The position numbers and the translations under genes are program-made. Below, one piece after another: positions 22,482-31,072 of a stretch of 64,000 bases of DNA (position 1 is its first letter; each line of letters starts with the position of its first letter). The notes below the pieces were generated by a model. That model was not told the origin of the DNA, ran no database searches, and was given only the letters and a program-made list of their open reading frames with translations. The DNA comes from CAVXEH01 sp963805305 (GTDB lineage Bacteria > Chloroflexota > Limnocylindria > QHBO01), in NCBI GenBank assembly GCA_963805305.1, contig CAWDTM010000008.1, positions 1-64,000 on the forward strand, read 5' to 3'.

Positions 22482-24661
22482 GCGCACCCGCCGTGCGGCG
22501 TCTGGCAGAGCTGCGCAAGGCGGATGCTGCCGAAGTCGGCGGCAAGGCCGCCGGGCTTGGTGAGCTGATCGCTACGGGTGCCCGAGTTCCCGACGGCCTG
22601 GTCCTGACTGTCGCGGCTGGCAGCCTGCCGGCGGACGAGCGTGGGTCGCTCATCACGGCGGGCGTGGCGGATCTTGGCAGCGGCCCGTTTGCCGTTCGGT
22701 CAAGCGGCATCGCCGAGGACGGGGCGGAGCGCTCGTTCGCCGGCATGTTCGAGACAATCCTGGACGTGCCGGCCAACGGACTGGCCGCCGCCGCGGACCG
22801 CGTCCTGGCCAGCGCCCAAGCTGCGCGCGCGAAGGCATATGGACCCGCGGCCAGCGGCCAGATGGCGGTGATCGTCCAGCACATGGTCGAACCGGCCGCC
22901 GCGGGCGTCGTCCTCACCGCGAATCCCATCACCGGGGATCGACGGTCGACCGTCATCTCCGCGGTGCGTGGCATCGGCGACCGATTGGTATCCGGTGCAG
23001 CCAGCGGCGACGAGTGGCTGGTCGTTTCCGATGCCGTGACGGCGCGGCGCCAGGCGGAGCACGCGATCGACCGCGACCAGGCCCTGCTCGTGGCCAGGGA
23101 GGCACGGCGGATCGCGGCCGTCATGGGCGTCCCCCAGGACATCGAGTGGGCAATCGATGCCGGCGGCGAGCTCTGGATCCTGCAGGCCCGACCGATGACG
23201 GCCCTCCCGCCCGACGTTTCGTGGGACCCTCCGGCGCCCGGCGCCTACAGCCGCCAGCTCCGCTTCGGCGAGTGGATCTCCGAGCCGGTGACGCCGCTCT
23301 TCGAGTCCTGGCTGCTGACCGCGATGGAGGAGCGAACGCACGCCGACTACCTGAAGCTGATTGGTCAACGCGTCCCGCGGCCCTATCACGTCCTCGTCAA
23401 TGGGTGGTACTTCTACACGCTCAACTGGGCCACCCCCGCGGCCTTTGCCCGCAACCTGCCGAACATGCTGTGGCACCTCATTCGATCCCCGCGCCATATC
23501 GCGGGGATCAACCCCTCAACGGTCCGGCACAGCTTCCGGCTAGCCGAGCGGGAATGGCGAGCGGACGCGCAGCCTCGCTACCGGGCGGCGGTCGCAGCCG
23601 CCGAAACGGGGGTCGAAACCCTGCCGGTGGCCGGCCTGCCGGCGCTGATCGATGAGCTCGCGGACCTCGCAGGCGAATCCTTCACCTGGGTCACGGCCCT
23701 GGCGGGTGCGGGGTACAAGCTGGAGATCAACCTCGCGCAGTTCTACCGCCGCCACGTGGCCCCCTCGCTCGGCGGCAGCCACCTGCCGCTCCTGACCGGC
23801 TTCGCGGCCCCGACCGATCCTGCGGGGCATGCCGTGGCCTCGCTGGACTGGTGGTGCGCACCCGGGCCGCGAGGGGGGTCCGCGACCACGCCGGCCGCAG
23901 ATCATGCCGCGCTGGTCGAGGCCAGGCACGCCGCGGCGGAGGCAGCGTTTGCCGCGCTCGCTTCATCTCCGCGACGCCTTCGGGAGTTCAAGCGACGGCT
24001 GGCCGACGCCCAGTACATCGTCCCGCTTCGCGAGGAGCAGGTTGCCGAGCTGACGATCGCGTGGCCGGTCATGCGGCGCGCGGTCCTGCGGATCGGGGAG
24101 GCGCTTGCCGCTCGCGGTGTGATTGCCGAGCCCGATGACATCTTCTTCCTGACCCGCGACGAGGTGCTGTCCTCGCTCGGCGCGGGTGGCCCGGCTGCGC
24201 GCGTCGACGTGGCCGATCGCCGCTCGACGCGGGAGGAGCAGGCTCGGCTCATGCCGCCCCTGCTCGTCGGGCGGATGAACCCGCTGCTGAAGAAGCTGTT
24301 CGACGGGATGTCCGGGGTGCTCGGTGCCGCTCCATCGGACACGGCAATCGTCTCGGGCACGCCGGCGTCGCCGGGTCGGGCCAGCGGGGCGGTCCGCGTG
24401 ATCCGGAGCCCGGAGCAGTTCGACGAGCTCGAGCCGGGCGAGATCCTTGTCGCGACGCTCACCGCCCCGGCCTGGACACCGCTCTTCGCCCGAGCCGCCG
24501 CGGTGGTGACCGATGTCGGGAGCCCGGCGGCGCACGCATCGATCATCGCTCGCGAGTATGGGATTCCGGCCGTGGTCGGCTGCGGTGACGCGACTGCCCG
24601 CCTCCGCACCGGCATGCGGGTCACCGTCGACGGAACCACGGGGAACGTCGAGCCGGGCTAA
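22478..24661 (+). CDS. PEP-utilising phosphotransferase, rifampicin phosphotransferase-like
   Basis: A 727-residue enzyme. An N-terminal ATP-grasp domain resembles pyruvate phosphate dikinase (GGKAAGLGELIATGARVPDGLVLT, GPFAVRSSGIAEDGAERSFAGMFET, DIEWAIDAGGELWILQARP). A ~350-residue middle domain starts at SEPVTPLFESWL. The C-terminal phosphohistidine domain (SPAAHASIIAREYGIPAVVG) holds the swivelling His. There is no PEP-binding TIM barrel at the C-terminus, so it is not PEP synthase or PPDK. The domain order is that of rifampicin phosphotransferase, which moves the beta-phosphate of ATP to the antibiotic, but it is about 130 residues shorter. TTG start at 22478, overlapping the TetR stop. 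Confidence 0.75.
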   Translation: MSAPAVRRLAELRKADAAEVGGKAAGLGELIATGARVPDGLVLTVAAGSLPADERGSLITAGVADLGSGPFAVRSSGIAEDGAERSFAGMFETILDVPANGLAAAADRVLASAQAARAKAYGPAASGQMAVIVQHMVEPAAAGVVLTANPITGDRRSTVISAVRGIGDRLVSGAASGDEWLVVSDAVTARRQAEHAIDRDQALLVAREARRIAAVMGVPQDIEWAIDAGGELWILQARPMTALPPDVSWDPPAPGAYSRQLRFGEWISEPVTPLFESWLLTAMEERTHADYLKLIGQRVPRPYHVLVNGWYFYTLNWATPAAFARNLPNMLWHLIRSPRHIAGINPSTVRHSFRLAEREWRADAQPRYRAAVAAAETGVETLPVAGLPALIDELADLAGESFTWVTALAGAGYKLEINLAQFYRRHVAPSLGGSHLPLLTGFAAPTDPAGHAVASLDWWCAPGPRGGSATTPAADHAALVEARHAAAEAAFAALASSPRRLREFKRRLADAQYIVPLREEQVAELTIAWPVMRRAVLRIGEALAARGVIAEPDDIFFLTRDEVLSSLGAGGPAARVDVADRRSTREEQARLMPPLLVGRMNPLLKKLFDGMSGVLGAAPSDTAIVSGTPASPGRASGAVRVIRSPEQFDELEPGEILVATLTAPAWTPLFARAAAVVTDVGSPAAHASIIAREYGIPAVVGCGDATARLRTGMRVTVDGTTGNVEPG

Positions 24662-24701
24662 CGGCGCACGTGACGACCGGTCATCCGCTCCGCCGCGGCC
24701 T

Positions 24702-25466
24702 CTACCCGGAGATGCGGCGGCGGTAGGTGCGCATCGCGAAGAGATACGCCACGATCAGGATACCGACGCACCACGCCAGGGCGATCCAGAGGTCGGTGCC
24801 GATTGGCTGCGCAGTGAACAGGTCACGGATCGCGTTGACGATGGACGTCACCGGCTGGTTCTCGGCGAAGGCGCGCACCGGGCCGGGCATGGTGGTAGTG
24901 GGCACGAATGCCGAGCTCACGAACGGCAGGAAGATGAGTGGGTAGGAGAAGGCGCTGGCGCCATCCACCGACGTCGCCGTCAGGCCGGGGATGACGGCGA
25001 GCCACGTCAACGCCAGGGTGAACACGATCAGGATGCCGGCCACCGCGAACCAGGCCAGCACGCCCGCCGGTGAGCGGAAGCCCATCACGACGGCGACCAG
25101 CACGACCACCGCGAGCGATACGAGGTTCGCGACGAGCGACGTCAGCACGTGCGCCCACAACACGGACGACCGCGCGATGGGCATGGACTGGAATCGCTCG
25201 AAGATGCCGCTCTTCATGTCCAGGAAGAGCCGGAACGCGGTGTACGAGATACCGGATGCGATCGTGATCAGCAGGATGCCGGGCAGCAGGTAGGTCACGT
25301 AGGAACCCGACCCGGAGTCGATGGCGCCGCCGAAGACGTAGACGAAGAGCAGCATGAAGGCGATGGGCATGATCGTGGTTGTGATGATGGTGTCCAGGCT
25401 GCGCGTGATGTGACGCAGGGATCGTCCGGTGAGGACGGCGGTGTCGCCGAGGAACTGCGTGGTCAT
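24702..25466 (-). CDS. DrrB-type ABC-2 transporter permease
   Basis: A 254-residue ABC-2 type permease with six hydrophobic segments. Marks of the daunorubicin-resistance group are TAVLTGRSLRHITRSLDTIITTTIMPIAFMLLFVYVFGGAI, DMKSGIFERFQSMPIARSSVLWAHV and a terminal PVTSIVNAIRDLF. It starts at ATG 25466, 7 nt after the ATPase gene. Together they should form an exporter of a hydrophobic compound, regulated by the divergent TetR protein at 26408. Confidence 0.87.
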   Translation of the reverse strand: MTTQFLGDTAVLTGRSLRHITRSLDTIITTTIMPIAFMLLFVYVFGGAIDSGSGSYVTYLLPGILLITIASGISYTAFRLFLDMKSGIFERFQSMPIARSSVLWAHVLTSLVANLVSLAVVVLVAVVMGFRSPAGVLAWFAVAGILIVFTLALTWLAVIPGLTATSVDGASAFSYPLIFLPFVSSAFVPTTTMPGPVRAFAENQPVTSIVNAIRDLFTAQPIGTDLWIALAWCVGILIVAYLFAMRTYRRRISG

Positions 25467-25473
25467 CGTTTCC

Positions 25474-26289
25474 CTACTTGTCCTTGTCGTTGGTGCCGTG
25501 CGTGACGTCCGTGCTGCCCTCGCCGTGGTCGCCGACGATCGCGAGGAAAACATCCTCGAGAGTCGGCTGCTTCTCGACGTACTCGACCTTCGCCGGCGGC
25601 AGGAGCTGCTTGAGTTCGGCGAGGGTGCCGTTCACGATGATCCGACCTCCGTGCAGGATCGCGATCCGGTCGGCGAGCTGTTCTGCCTCGTCGAGGTACT
25701 GGGTCGTGAGCAGCACCGTCCGGCCCTGTTCGGCGAGCTCCTTGACGGCCTGCCAAACCTCGAGGCGCCCCTGGGGGTCGAGTCCGGTCGTCGGCTCGTC
25801 GAGGAAGATGACCGGCGGATTCCCGATGAGGCTCATGGCGATATCCAGGCGACGGCGCATGCCACCCGAATAGGTCGCCACCCTGCGCGCAGCCGCGTCT
25901 GCCAGCGCGAATCGAGCAAGCAGGCCGTCCGCGATGGCCGCCGGGTCCTTGAGGTGCCGCAATCGCGCGACCAGGACGAGGTTCTCCCGCCCGCTGAGGA
26001 TCTCGTCGACGGCCGCGAACTGTCCGGTGAGGCTGATCGACTGGCGCACGGCCACAGCCTGGGTGGCGACGTCGAAGCCGTTGATGCTGGCACTCCCTGC
26101 GTCGGCCTTGAGCAGCGTGGACAGGATGTTCACGACGGTGGTCTTGCCGGCACCATTGGAGCCGAGGAGGGCGAAGATGCTGCCGCGCGCCACATCGAAA
26201 TCGACGCCGCACAGGACCGCGATGTCCTTGTATGACTTCTCCAGACCTTGCACTGTGATTGCGGGCGCCTGGAGGCGCGAGCTCGTCAA
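25474..26289 (-). CDS. DrrA-type ABC transporter ATP-binding protein
   Basis: A 271-residue ATPase. Walker A is GSNGAGKTT, the signature YSGGMRRRLDIA, Walker B VIFLDEPTTGLD and the switch His region TTQYLDEAEQLADR. The terminal VEYVEKQPTLEDVFLAIVGDH is typical of DrrA. I chose TTG 26289 because AAGGAG lies 5 nt upstream; an ATG at 26331 would add 14 residues but has a poorer ribosome-binding site. It is in one operon with the DrrB-type permease. Confidence 0.87.
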   Translation of the reverse strand: MTSSRLQAPAITVQGLEKSYKDIAVLCGVDFDVARGSIFALLGSNGAGKTTVVNILSTLLKADAGSASINGFDVATQAVAVRQSISLTGQFAAVDEILSGRENLVLVARLRHLKDPAAIADGLLARFALADAAARRVATYSGGMRRRLDIAMSLIGNPPVIFLDEPTTGLDPQGRLEVWQAVKELAEQGRTVLLTTQYLDEAEQLADRIAILHGGRIIVNGTLAELKQLLPPAKVEYVEKQPTLEDVFLAIVGDHGEGSTDVTHGTNDKDK

Positions 26290-26350
26290 AGGGTCTCCTT
26301 GCCTCGTGTCGACTATCGCGGACCGGTTCATCGGATGTGTACTCCATCAG

Positions 26351-26397
26351 CATACGGCGTAGAGTGGCACGCGTAGTCTAGGTATGCGGCGTATACT
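26351..26397. promoter_or_regulatory. Probable TetR operator and divergent promoter region
   Basis: The gap between the exporter genes and the regulator contains GTATGCGGCGTATAC (26382-26396), an imperfect palindrome, and a related CATACGGCGTA (26351-26361). TATACT (26392-26397) fits a -10 element, with the regulator ATG 10 nt further on. Binding here would repress both directions. Confidence 0.5.
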
Positions 26398-26407
26398 TGT
26401 CAACCTG

Positions 26408-27136
26408 ATGAACGAGGCGAACGCGACTGGGCACCCACGGGCCCCGGGAAGGGCCGCCCTAACCCGTGAGGCCGTCGTCGCTCGGGCGCTCGAGATCGGC
26501 ACCGCGGAGGGCCTCGAGGCGGTAAGCCTGCGGCGCCTCGCACAGGAGCTCGGGGTCACGCCAATGGCTTTCTACCGTCACGTCCGTGACAAGCAGGACC
26601 TCATCAACGCCATGACCGAGACCGTCCTCGACGGGCTCGACTCCACCGTCCACTTCCGATCCGACATGACCTGGACCGAGCAGATGCGCCTGGCGATCGA
26701 CAGCTACAAGGAACAGATCGAGGCGCGTCCCCTTGCCCTCCCCCTGATGATCGCTTACAGCGGCGATGGGCCGCCTGCGTTCTGGAAGTTCCTGGAGGAC
26801 CTCCTGGCCGTCCTGCTCGACGCGGGCTTTGAGCGGCGAGAGGCGATCGTCCTGATCCGCATCCTCTCCAACCTCCTGGCCGGGTACCTGCTGCTCTTCC
26901 GCCAGGGCGCACCCGTGCCGCTTGACGCCCGCCAGCGCGACCTGCTGCGACGGCGGTTCGCCCTGGTCCAGCTGAGCCTGCCGCCCGACGAGTTCCCGAA
27001 CCTGCTCGCGAGCGCGGAGGACACCGCGGAGGTCTGGCTCAGCGACCCGGACCGATGGTGGCAGAACACCGTCGACCTGATCACCTTCGGCCTGGAGCGG
27101 ATCCTCGAGCGTCGCCACGACGGGTCTGCTACCTGA
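26408..27136 (+). CDS. TetR-family regulator (TetR_C-type) of the exporter
   Basis: A 242-residue regulator. The helix-turn-helix domain is GRAALTREAVVARALEIGTAEGLEAVSLRRLAQELGVTPMAFYRHVRDKQDLINAM, and its C-terminal domain is of the tetracycline-repressor type (ARPLALPLMIAYSGDGPPAFW, ILSNLLAGYLLLFRQ). It is divergent from the DrrAB-type exporter, the classical layout of a drug-responsive repressor. An in-frame ATG at 26384 lies inside the presumed operator, so 26408 is preferred. Confidence 0.87.
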   Translation: MNEANATGHPRAPGRAALTREAVVARALEIGTAEGLEAVSLRRLAQELGVTPMAFYRHVRDKQDLINAMTETVLDGLDSTVHFRSDMTWTEQMRLAIDSYKEQIEARPLALPLMIAYSGDGPPAFWKFLEDLLAVLLDAGFERREAIVLIRILSNLLAGYLLLFRQGAPVPLDARQRDLLRRRFALVQLSLPPDEFPNLLASAEDTAEVWLSDPDRWWQNTVDLITFGLERILERRHDGSAT

Positions 27137-27196
27137 GGAATCCGGCAAGCTTGGTGAGGCGGGTAGTATCGGCGCGAGCACGAGGAACCTGCGACC

Positions 27197-27631
27197 GTGG
27201 CCACCCATCGCGTGCGCATCGGACGTCCGACCGAGGACGTGTACGCCGTCCTTGCCAATCCCGAGCTGACCGGGCGCTGGTATCCGGCGCGCGTGGAGGA
27301 GTGGTGGACGTCGCCTCCGCCCCACGGTCTCGGGTCGACCCGCCGGGCGCGCGTCAGGACACTGGGTCGGGCGACCGAGAACGACGCGGTCGTCACGGCC
27401 CACGACCCGCCGCGGCTCGCGGCCATGAAGGGACTCTCCCGAACTGCGCCCTTCGCGGTGACCCTGCGCTTCAGGCCCGATGGCGACGGCACGGCGGTCG
27501 AGGTCGAGTCGGAGTTCAGCTTCACCGGCGTCATGCGGCTGATCGGTCCGCTCTTCGTCGGCGCCTACGAACGCGGCTGGGAGCGGGGCCTGGCCAACGC
27601 CAAGCGGATGATGGAGGCGGGCGAGCTGTAG
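27197..27631 (+). CDS. SRPBCC-family (polyketide cyclase/START-like) protein
   Basis: A 144-residue protein of the START/Bet v1-like fold. It starts with VRIGRPTEDVYAVLANPELTGRWYPARVEEWW, has the central VTLRFRPDGDGTAVEVESEFSFTG and ends with the long helix YERGWERGLANAKRMMEAG. These proteins bind hydrophobic ligands in a deep cavity; no specific function is clear. GTG start at 27197 with GAGGAA upstream. A TAGTAT box at 27164-27169 could be its -10 element. Confidence 0.78.
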   Translation: MATHRVRIGRPTEDVYAVLANPELTGRWYPARVEEWWTSPPPHGLGSTRRARVRTLGRATENDAVVTAHDPPRLAAMKGLSRTAPFAVTLRFRPDGDGTAVEVESEFSFTGVMRLIGPLFVGAYERGWERGLANAKRMMEAGEL

Positions 27632-27686
27632 GGCGGCCCGAGCGGCAGCCCTCGGCGGAGTCCGAACGACCGAGGAGGACCATACG

Positions 27687-28040
27687 GTGAGCGACTCAAC
27701 CCCGATCGCCTGGCGCGCGATCGTCTACGACACCCCGGTGCTGCTGTCCGACGGCACCGGGCTCGGGCGCGTGCGCGAAGTGCTGGGCTCGGATCAGGAG
27801 GACATCTTCCACGGCATACGGGTGGCCATGGACCGGCGGGCGGCCGATGACGTCGTCGTCACCGCCGATCATGTCACCTCGATCACCCGGGAAGCCATTG
27901 GCACCGATGTCGCGAGCACCGACGCCGGGACCCTGCCGCGCTTCGACGACGAGGCGACCTACCACCTCGCCTCGGTCGGGTGGCTGCGCAGGCACCTCGG
28001 CTGGCGGCGGGATTCGCGGTCCGACGAAGAGCCCGGGTAG
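27687..28040 (+). CDS. PRC-barrel-like small protein
   Basis: A 117-residue protein resembling PRC-barrel domains (VYDTPVLLSDGTGLGRVREVLGSDQEDIFHGIRVAM, followed by DVVVTADHVTSITREAIGTDV). Such domains occur in RimM and in stand-alone stress or sporulation-linked proteins. GTG start with GAGGAGGACC about 6 nt upstream. It converges on the exported protein gene 5 bp downstream. Confidence 0.65.
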   Translation: MSDSTPIAWRAIVYDTPVLLSDGTGLGRVREVLGSDQEDIFHGIRVAMDRRAADDVVVTADHVTSITREAIGTDVASTDAGTLPRFDDEATYHLASVGWLRRHLGWRRDSRSDEEPG

Positions 28041-28045
28041 GACGC

Positions 28046-28735
28046 CTACGGGAGCGAGAGCGCGGACGGGTAGACCGTCGTGTCGTAGGCGATGATCATG
28101 TCGTTGCTCGAGGCGGCGGTGGTCTCGACCTTCGCCTCGAGAACGTGCCCGGATGCGAGCGCGTAGCTGCCGACCGGGATCGCGATCCGCTTCTCGACCC
28201 ACGTTGACGACCCTGCCTGCCAGTTCGCGTCGGTCAAGGTGGCGTTGGCGATCTCGACGTACTTGCTGTTCGTTGGGTTGAAGTCGCGCAGGTAGGCGAC
28301 CAGCACGCCCTGCCCGTTCAGGCTGAAACCGGTGACTCCGGAGGAGATCCGCAGCACCACGGTGCCCGCGATGGTCCTGGCGGCGGCAAACGCACCACTG
28401 CGCCAGTTTGCGTAGCGCGCCAGGTTCGTCTCGCCGGCCCCGCTGCCAGACTTCTGGATGCGCCGACCCGCGACCGCATCGGCGTTGGTGTCGTAGTTGT
28501 AGAGGGTCGGTTGCGTGGGGGCCGTGACGGTCATCGACAGGTTGTTCACGGCGCTCGTGTTCCCCGCCGGTGGCGTCGGGTTGTTGTGGAGGAAGTACCA
28601 GCTCCCCGTCGCGAACGTGTTTGCTACGACGGCGCGGCTCGCGGTCAGCGTGGCCGACGATGCGGTGGGCGCACTCAGCAGCACGGCGACTGGCAGAAGA
28701 ACCGCAAGCAGCCGGCGGCGCAGGCCTTGCTTCAC
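28046..28735 (-). CDS. Exported protein, probable SipW-dependent substrate
   Basis: A 229-residue protein with an N-terminal basic region and hydrophobic segment (RRRLLAVLLPVAVLLSAPTASS), followed by ATLTASRAVVANTFATGSW. This compares with TFTDSDVLGANAFTTGTV in the TasA/camelysin-like protein at 29291, so both may be cut by the same peptidase. The remainder looks beta-rich (VVLRISSGVTGFSLNGQGVLVAYL, TTVYPSALSLP) and is not of a family I recognise. The GTG start overlaps the peptidase stop (GTGA). Confidence 0.7.
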   Translation of the reverse strand: MKQGLRRRLLAVLLPVAVLLSAPTASSATLTASRAVVANTFATGSWYFLHNNPTPPAGNTSAVNNLSMTVTAPTQPTLYNYDTNADAVAGRRIQKSGSGAGETNLARYANWRSGAFAAARTIAGTVVLRISSGVTGFSLNGQGVLVAYLRDFNPTNSKYVEIANATLTDANWQAGSSTWVEKRIAIPVGSYALASGHVLEAKVETTAASSNDMIIAYDTTVYPSALSLP

Positions 28736-29322
28736 CGCTCGCCCCGGTTGCGAAGGGCAGTTCGGATCATGGATGGCCCGGCACTGACCTCCGCCGTGCG
28801 GCGGAACAGCTCCGCGCCCAACCAGAGGATGAGGAGGACGGATACGAGCCCCAGACAGCCGGCCGGCCGGCCGATGGCCAACGCAGCCGCGCCGACGTAC
28901 GGGATGGCGAGAACCATTCGGCCCACCACGCTGGCAGCCCGGGTGATGACCGGGTCGGGCGTGGCGTTCGCATCACCCCTGGTCTCGACGTACACGGTTG
29001 AGCCGATGGCGGCGAGCCGCACGATCCGGTGGGTGACCAGGTGTCCCGAGCCAGTCCGGAGGGTCACCACCTCGCCGACCTGCAGCTGGTCCGGCTCGAC
29101 CGGCGCCTCGACGACGAGCGACCCGACCGGGATTCCCGGTGCCATGGATCCCCCGGTAACGGTGACCAGCCGGCCGCCCAGGGCGGGGATGCCGACCTGG
29201 ACGACCGCCATGGCGACGGCACACGCCGCGGTCAGGGCCAGGAGCCCGTCGAGGCAACGCGCCGCGAGGCGGACCGTCCGGTTCCCCGCCCTACGGGTTG
29301 TTGGCGGTCTGCTCGGAGTCAA
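28732..29322 (-). CDS. SipW-type signal peptidase I (S26B)
   Basis: A 196-residue membrane peptidase. The first hydrophobic helix is LDGLLALTAACAVAMAVVQV, followed by the catalytic Ser in VTGGSMAPGIPVGSLVV. The second catalytic box is LVTHRIV with His instead of the Lys of bacterial LepB, as in archaeal/eukaryotic ER-type and Bacillus SipW enzymes. GDANATPDP and a C-terminal hydrophobic stretch follow. The start is uncertain; TTG 29322 is the nearest candidate upstream of the helix and overlaps the previous gene by 32 nt. It probably matures the two exported neighbours. Confidence 0.8.
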   Translation of the reverse strand: MTPSRPPTTRRAGNRTVRLAARCLDGLLALTAACAVAMAVVQVGIPALGGRLVTVTGGSMAPGIPVGSLVVEAPVEPDQLQVGEVVTLRTGSGHLVTHRIVRLAAIGSTVYVETRGDANATPDPVITRAASVVGRMVLAIPYVGAAALAIGRPAGCLGLVSVLLILWLGAELFRRTAEVSAGPSMIRTALRNRGER

Positions 29323-29899
29323 AGGTAAACGTTGTCGTGGTGGTGGCGTTCTGGAAGGCGTTGCCAGTACCCAGGGCGAGGGAGGCGCGGAAGCAGAGCG
29401 TCTCACTAGCGGCCCCGCTCAGGGTACGGTCGCCCGCCTGGGCGCCCGGCGCGTTGCTGCCGAGCGCAGCAGCGGAGAGCGCGCCCGAGAAGAGGGTCGT
29501 GCCGTCGAAGGCAGCGCAGCTGGTGCCCAACGTCTTGACGGTGAGCGTCATCTGGGCGGCGAGGCCCTTGCCGTCGCTGTTCGTGCTGCTGCTCGAAACC
29601 GCGTACCGAAGCTGCCCGGTGCCGGTGTTCGTGACCACGAGGCTGCCGTTCACCGTGTCCCCGGGCATGAGCGCGCTGGAGGTCAGGAGCGCGGTGGCCG
29701 GGCTCAGGCCCAGCGCCACAGTCCCGGTCGTGAAGGCGTTGGCGCCCAGGACGTCGCTGTCAGTGAATGTCGCGAGCGAGGATGCGATGCCCGCAACGGC
29801 CATGGCGCCCGCAGCAATCAGCGCGACGAAAAGATGCGCGCGTCGCGGGCGACGGCTTCCATAATCGATGTTGTTCACGGCTGGTTTCGGCTCCTGCAT
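29291..29899 (-). CDS. TasA/camelysin-like SipW-dependent exported protein
   Basis: A 202-residue protein with a SipW-type signal (RRPRRAHLFVALIAAGAMAVAGIASSLATFTDSDVLGANAFTTGTV). Then follow GDTVNGSLVVTNTGTGQLRYAV, two Cys (TSCAAF, ETLCFRA) and a C-terminal beta strand TTTTTFTFDSE. The combination of a signal ending in ATF(T/S)D and an adjacent SipW-type peptidase is diagnostic of the TasA/camelysin group, whose members form surface fibres or are surface proteases in Firmicutes. Which of these applies here is unknown. Confidence 0.78.
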   Translation of the reverse strand: MQEPKPAVNNIDYGSRRPRRAHLFVALIAAGAMAVAGIASSLATFTDSDVLGANAFTTGTVALGLSPATALLTSSALMPGDTVNGSLVVTNTGTGQLRYAVSSSSTNSDGKGLAAQMTLTVKTLGTSCAAFDGTTLFSGALSAAALGSNAPGAQAGDRTLSGAASETLCFRASLALGTGNAFQNATTTTTFTFDSEQTANNP

Positions 29900-30046
29900 T
29901 GCGGTGACTTGGACCCCCTCGGGCGGCGAGAACTTCGGCGGTTCTGCGGGGATCCTCGCGGCTCGCGGAAGGCGCGACCATCGCTCGATGGTCCGTGACC
30001 TCGGTCACGGAGCCGCGTCGTGGGCGCGTGGGGGTAGACGAGGGGG

Positions 30047-30784
30047 GTGGGAGACACGACCGTGCCCGTCGCGTCTGTCCGTGGGTCCGCGCCAGCGTGG
30101 GCCCACGTCGACGAGTTCCTCGCTGATCTTCCCGGTCCCACCCGGGACCGGTTCCTGGCCGTTGGCGTGCCCCGGACCCACGCGCGCGGCGAGACGTTTT
30201 TCCGCGCCACCGACGTGCCGGCCCGCGGCGGGATCATGCTGAGTGGCCTGGCGCGCCTCTACCTCGAGGCTGCCGATGGCCGGCGTGCCACCCTGCGCTT
30301 CGCTCGGCCCGGGTCCATGGTTGGGGTGGTGACCGCGCTGCTCGGCGAGGCGGTCCCGCTCAACGTCGAAGCCGTGACGGACTGCGAGGTCCTCGAGCTG
30401 GCCATGGAGGACATTGCCGAGATCGGCCGCGGCGACGCGCTCTTCTCGTGGGCGCTGGCGCAGGAGGTCAGCCGGCGCATGCTCGACGTTATCGAGGCGC
30501 TGGCCGAGGCGAGCTTCGGGACCGTTCGTGGCCGCCTGGTCCGGGTTATCCTCGACATGGCTGACTCGGTCGACCCGTTTGGGCATCTTCTCGTGCACAC
30601 CACGAACCAAGCCCTCGCCGACAGTATCGGCAGTGTCCGGGAGGTGGTGGCACGCCACCTGGCCGACCTTCGCGCAGCGGGCATTGTCCGCACTGATCGT
30701 GGTCAGATCACCGTTCTTGACGCGGAGGCCCTCGCCGCGTTCGCCGGCCGCTGGATGCCGCGCCGCCGTCCGGGCGCTGGGTGA
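30047..30784 (+). CDS. Crp/Fnr-family transcriptional regulator
   Basis: A 245-residue regulator. The cyclic-nucleotide-binding-like barrel covers about 25-135 (HARGETFFRATDVPARGGIMLSGLARLYLEAADGRRATLRFARPGSMVGVV). The Crp helix-turn-helix covers 160-230 (LLVHTTNQALADSIGSVREVVARHLADLRAAGIVRTDRGQITVLD). No Cys cluster of the FNR type is visible, so oxygen sensing by an Fe-S centre is unlikely. It starts with GTG. The receiver-cyclase at 4964 could supply a cyclic nucleotide, but any link is speculative. Confidence 0.87.
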   Translation: MGDTTVPVASVRGSAPAWAHVDEFLADLPGPTRDRFLAVGVPRTHARGETFFRATDVPARGGIMLSGLARLYLEAADGRRATLRFARPGSMVGVVTALLGEAVPLNVEAVTDCEVLELAMEDIAEIGRGDALFSWALAQEVSRRMLDVIEALAEASFGTVRGRLVRVILDMADSVDPFGHLLVHTTNQALADSIGSVREVVARHLADLRAAGIVRTDRGQITVLDAEALAAFAGRWMPRRRPGAG

Positions 30785-31072
30785 GGATCGAAACCCTCAG
30801 TACAGGCTCGGGAAGCGGGGACCAAGCATCGGCTCCAGGGCCACGCTGATGCGCGCCGCCGTCACGCATCTCCCCGCGGCGCTCGTCTTCCGCCGTCTGG
30901 CGGCCTGGCCCGCGTTCGCTCCTCGGGACGTCCGGCCCCCGGCTCGAGGACGTTCAGCCCTGCCGCATGCGTCGCGCGGCGGTCCAGGCTCGGGGCCATG
31001 GGCCGAGCGCAACCGGGTCCGACCGCGCCGGCCGGACTGCCGCGCCACGGGCGTGGAGCCGGCCCATCCCCG

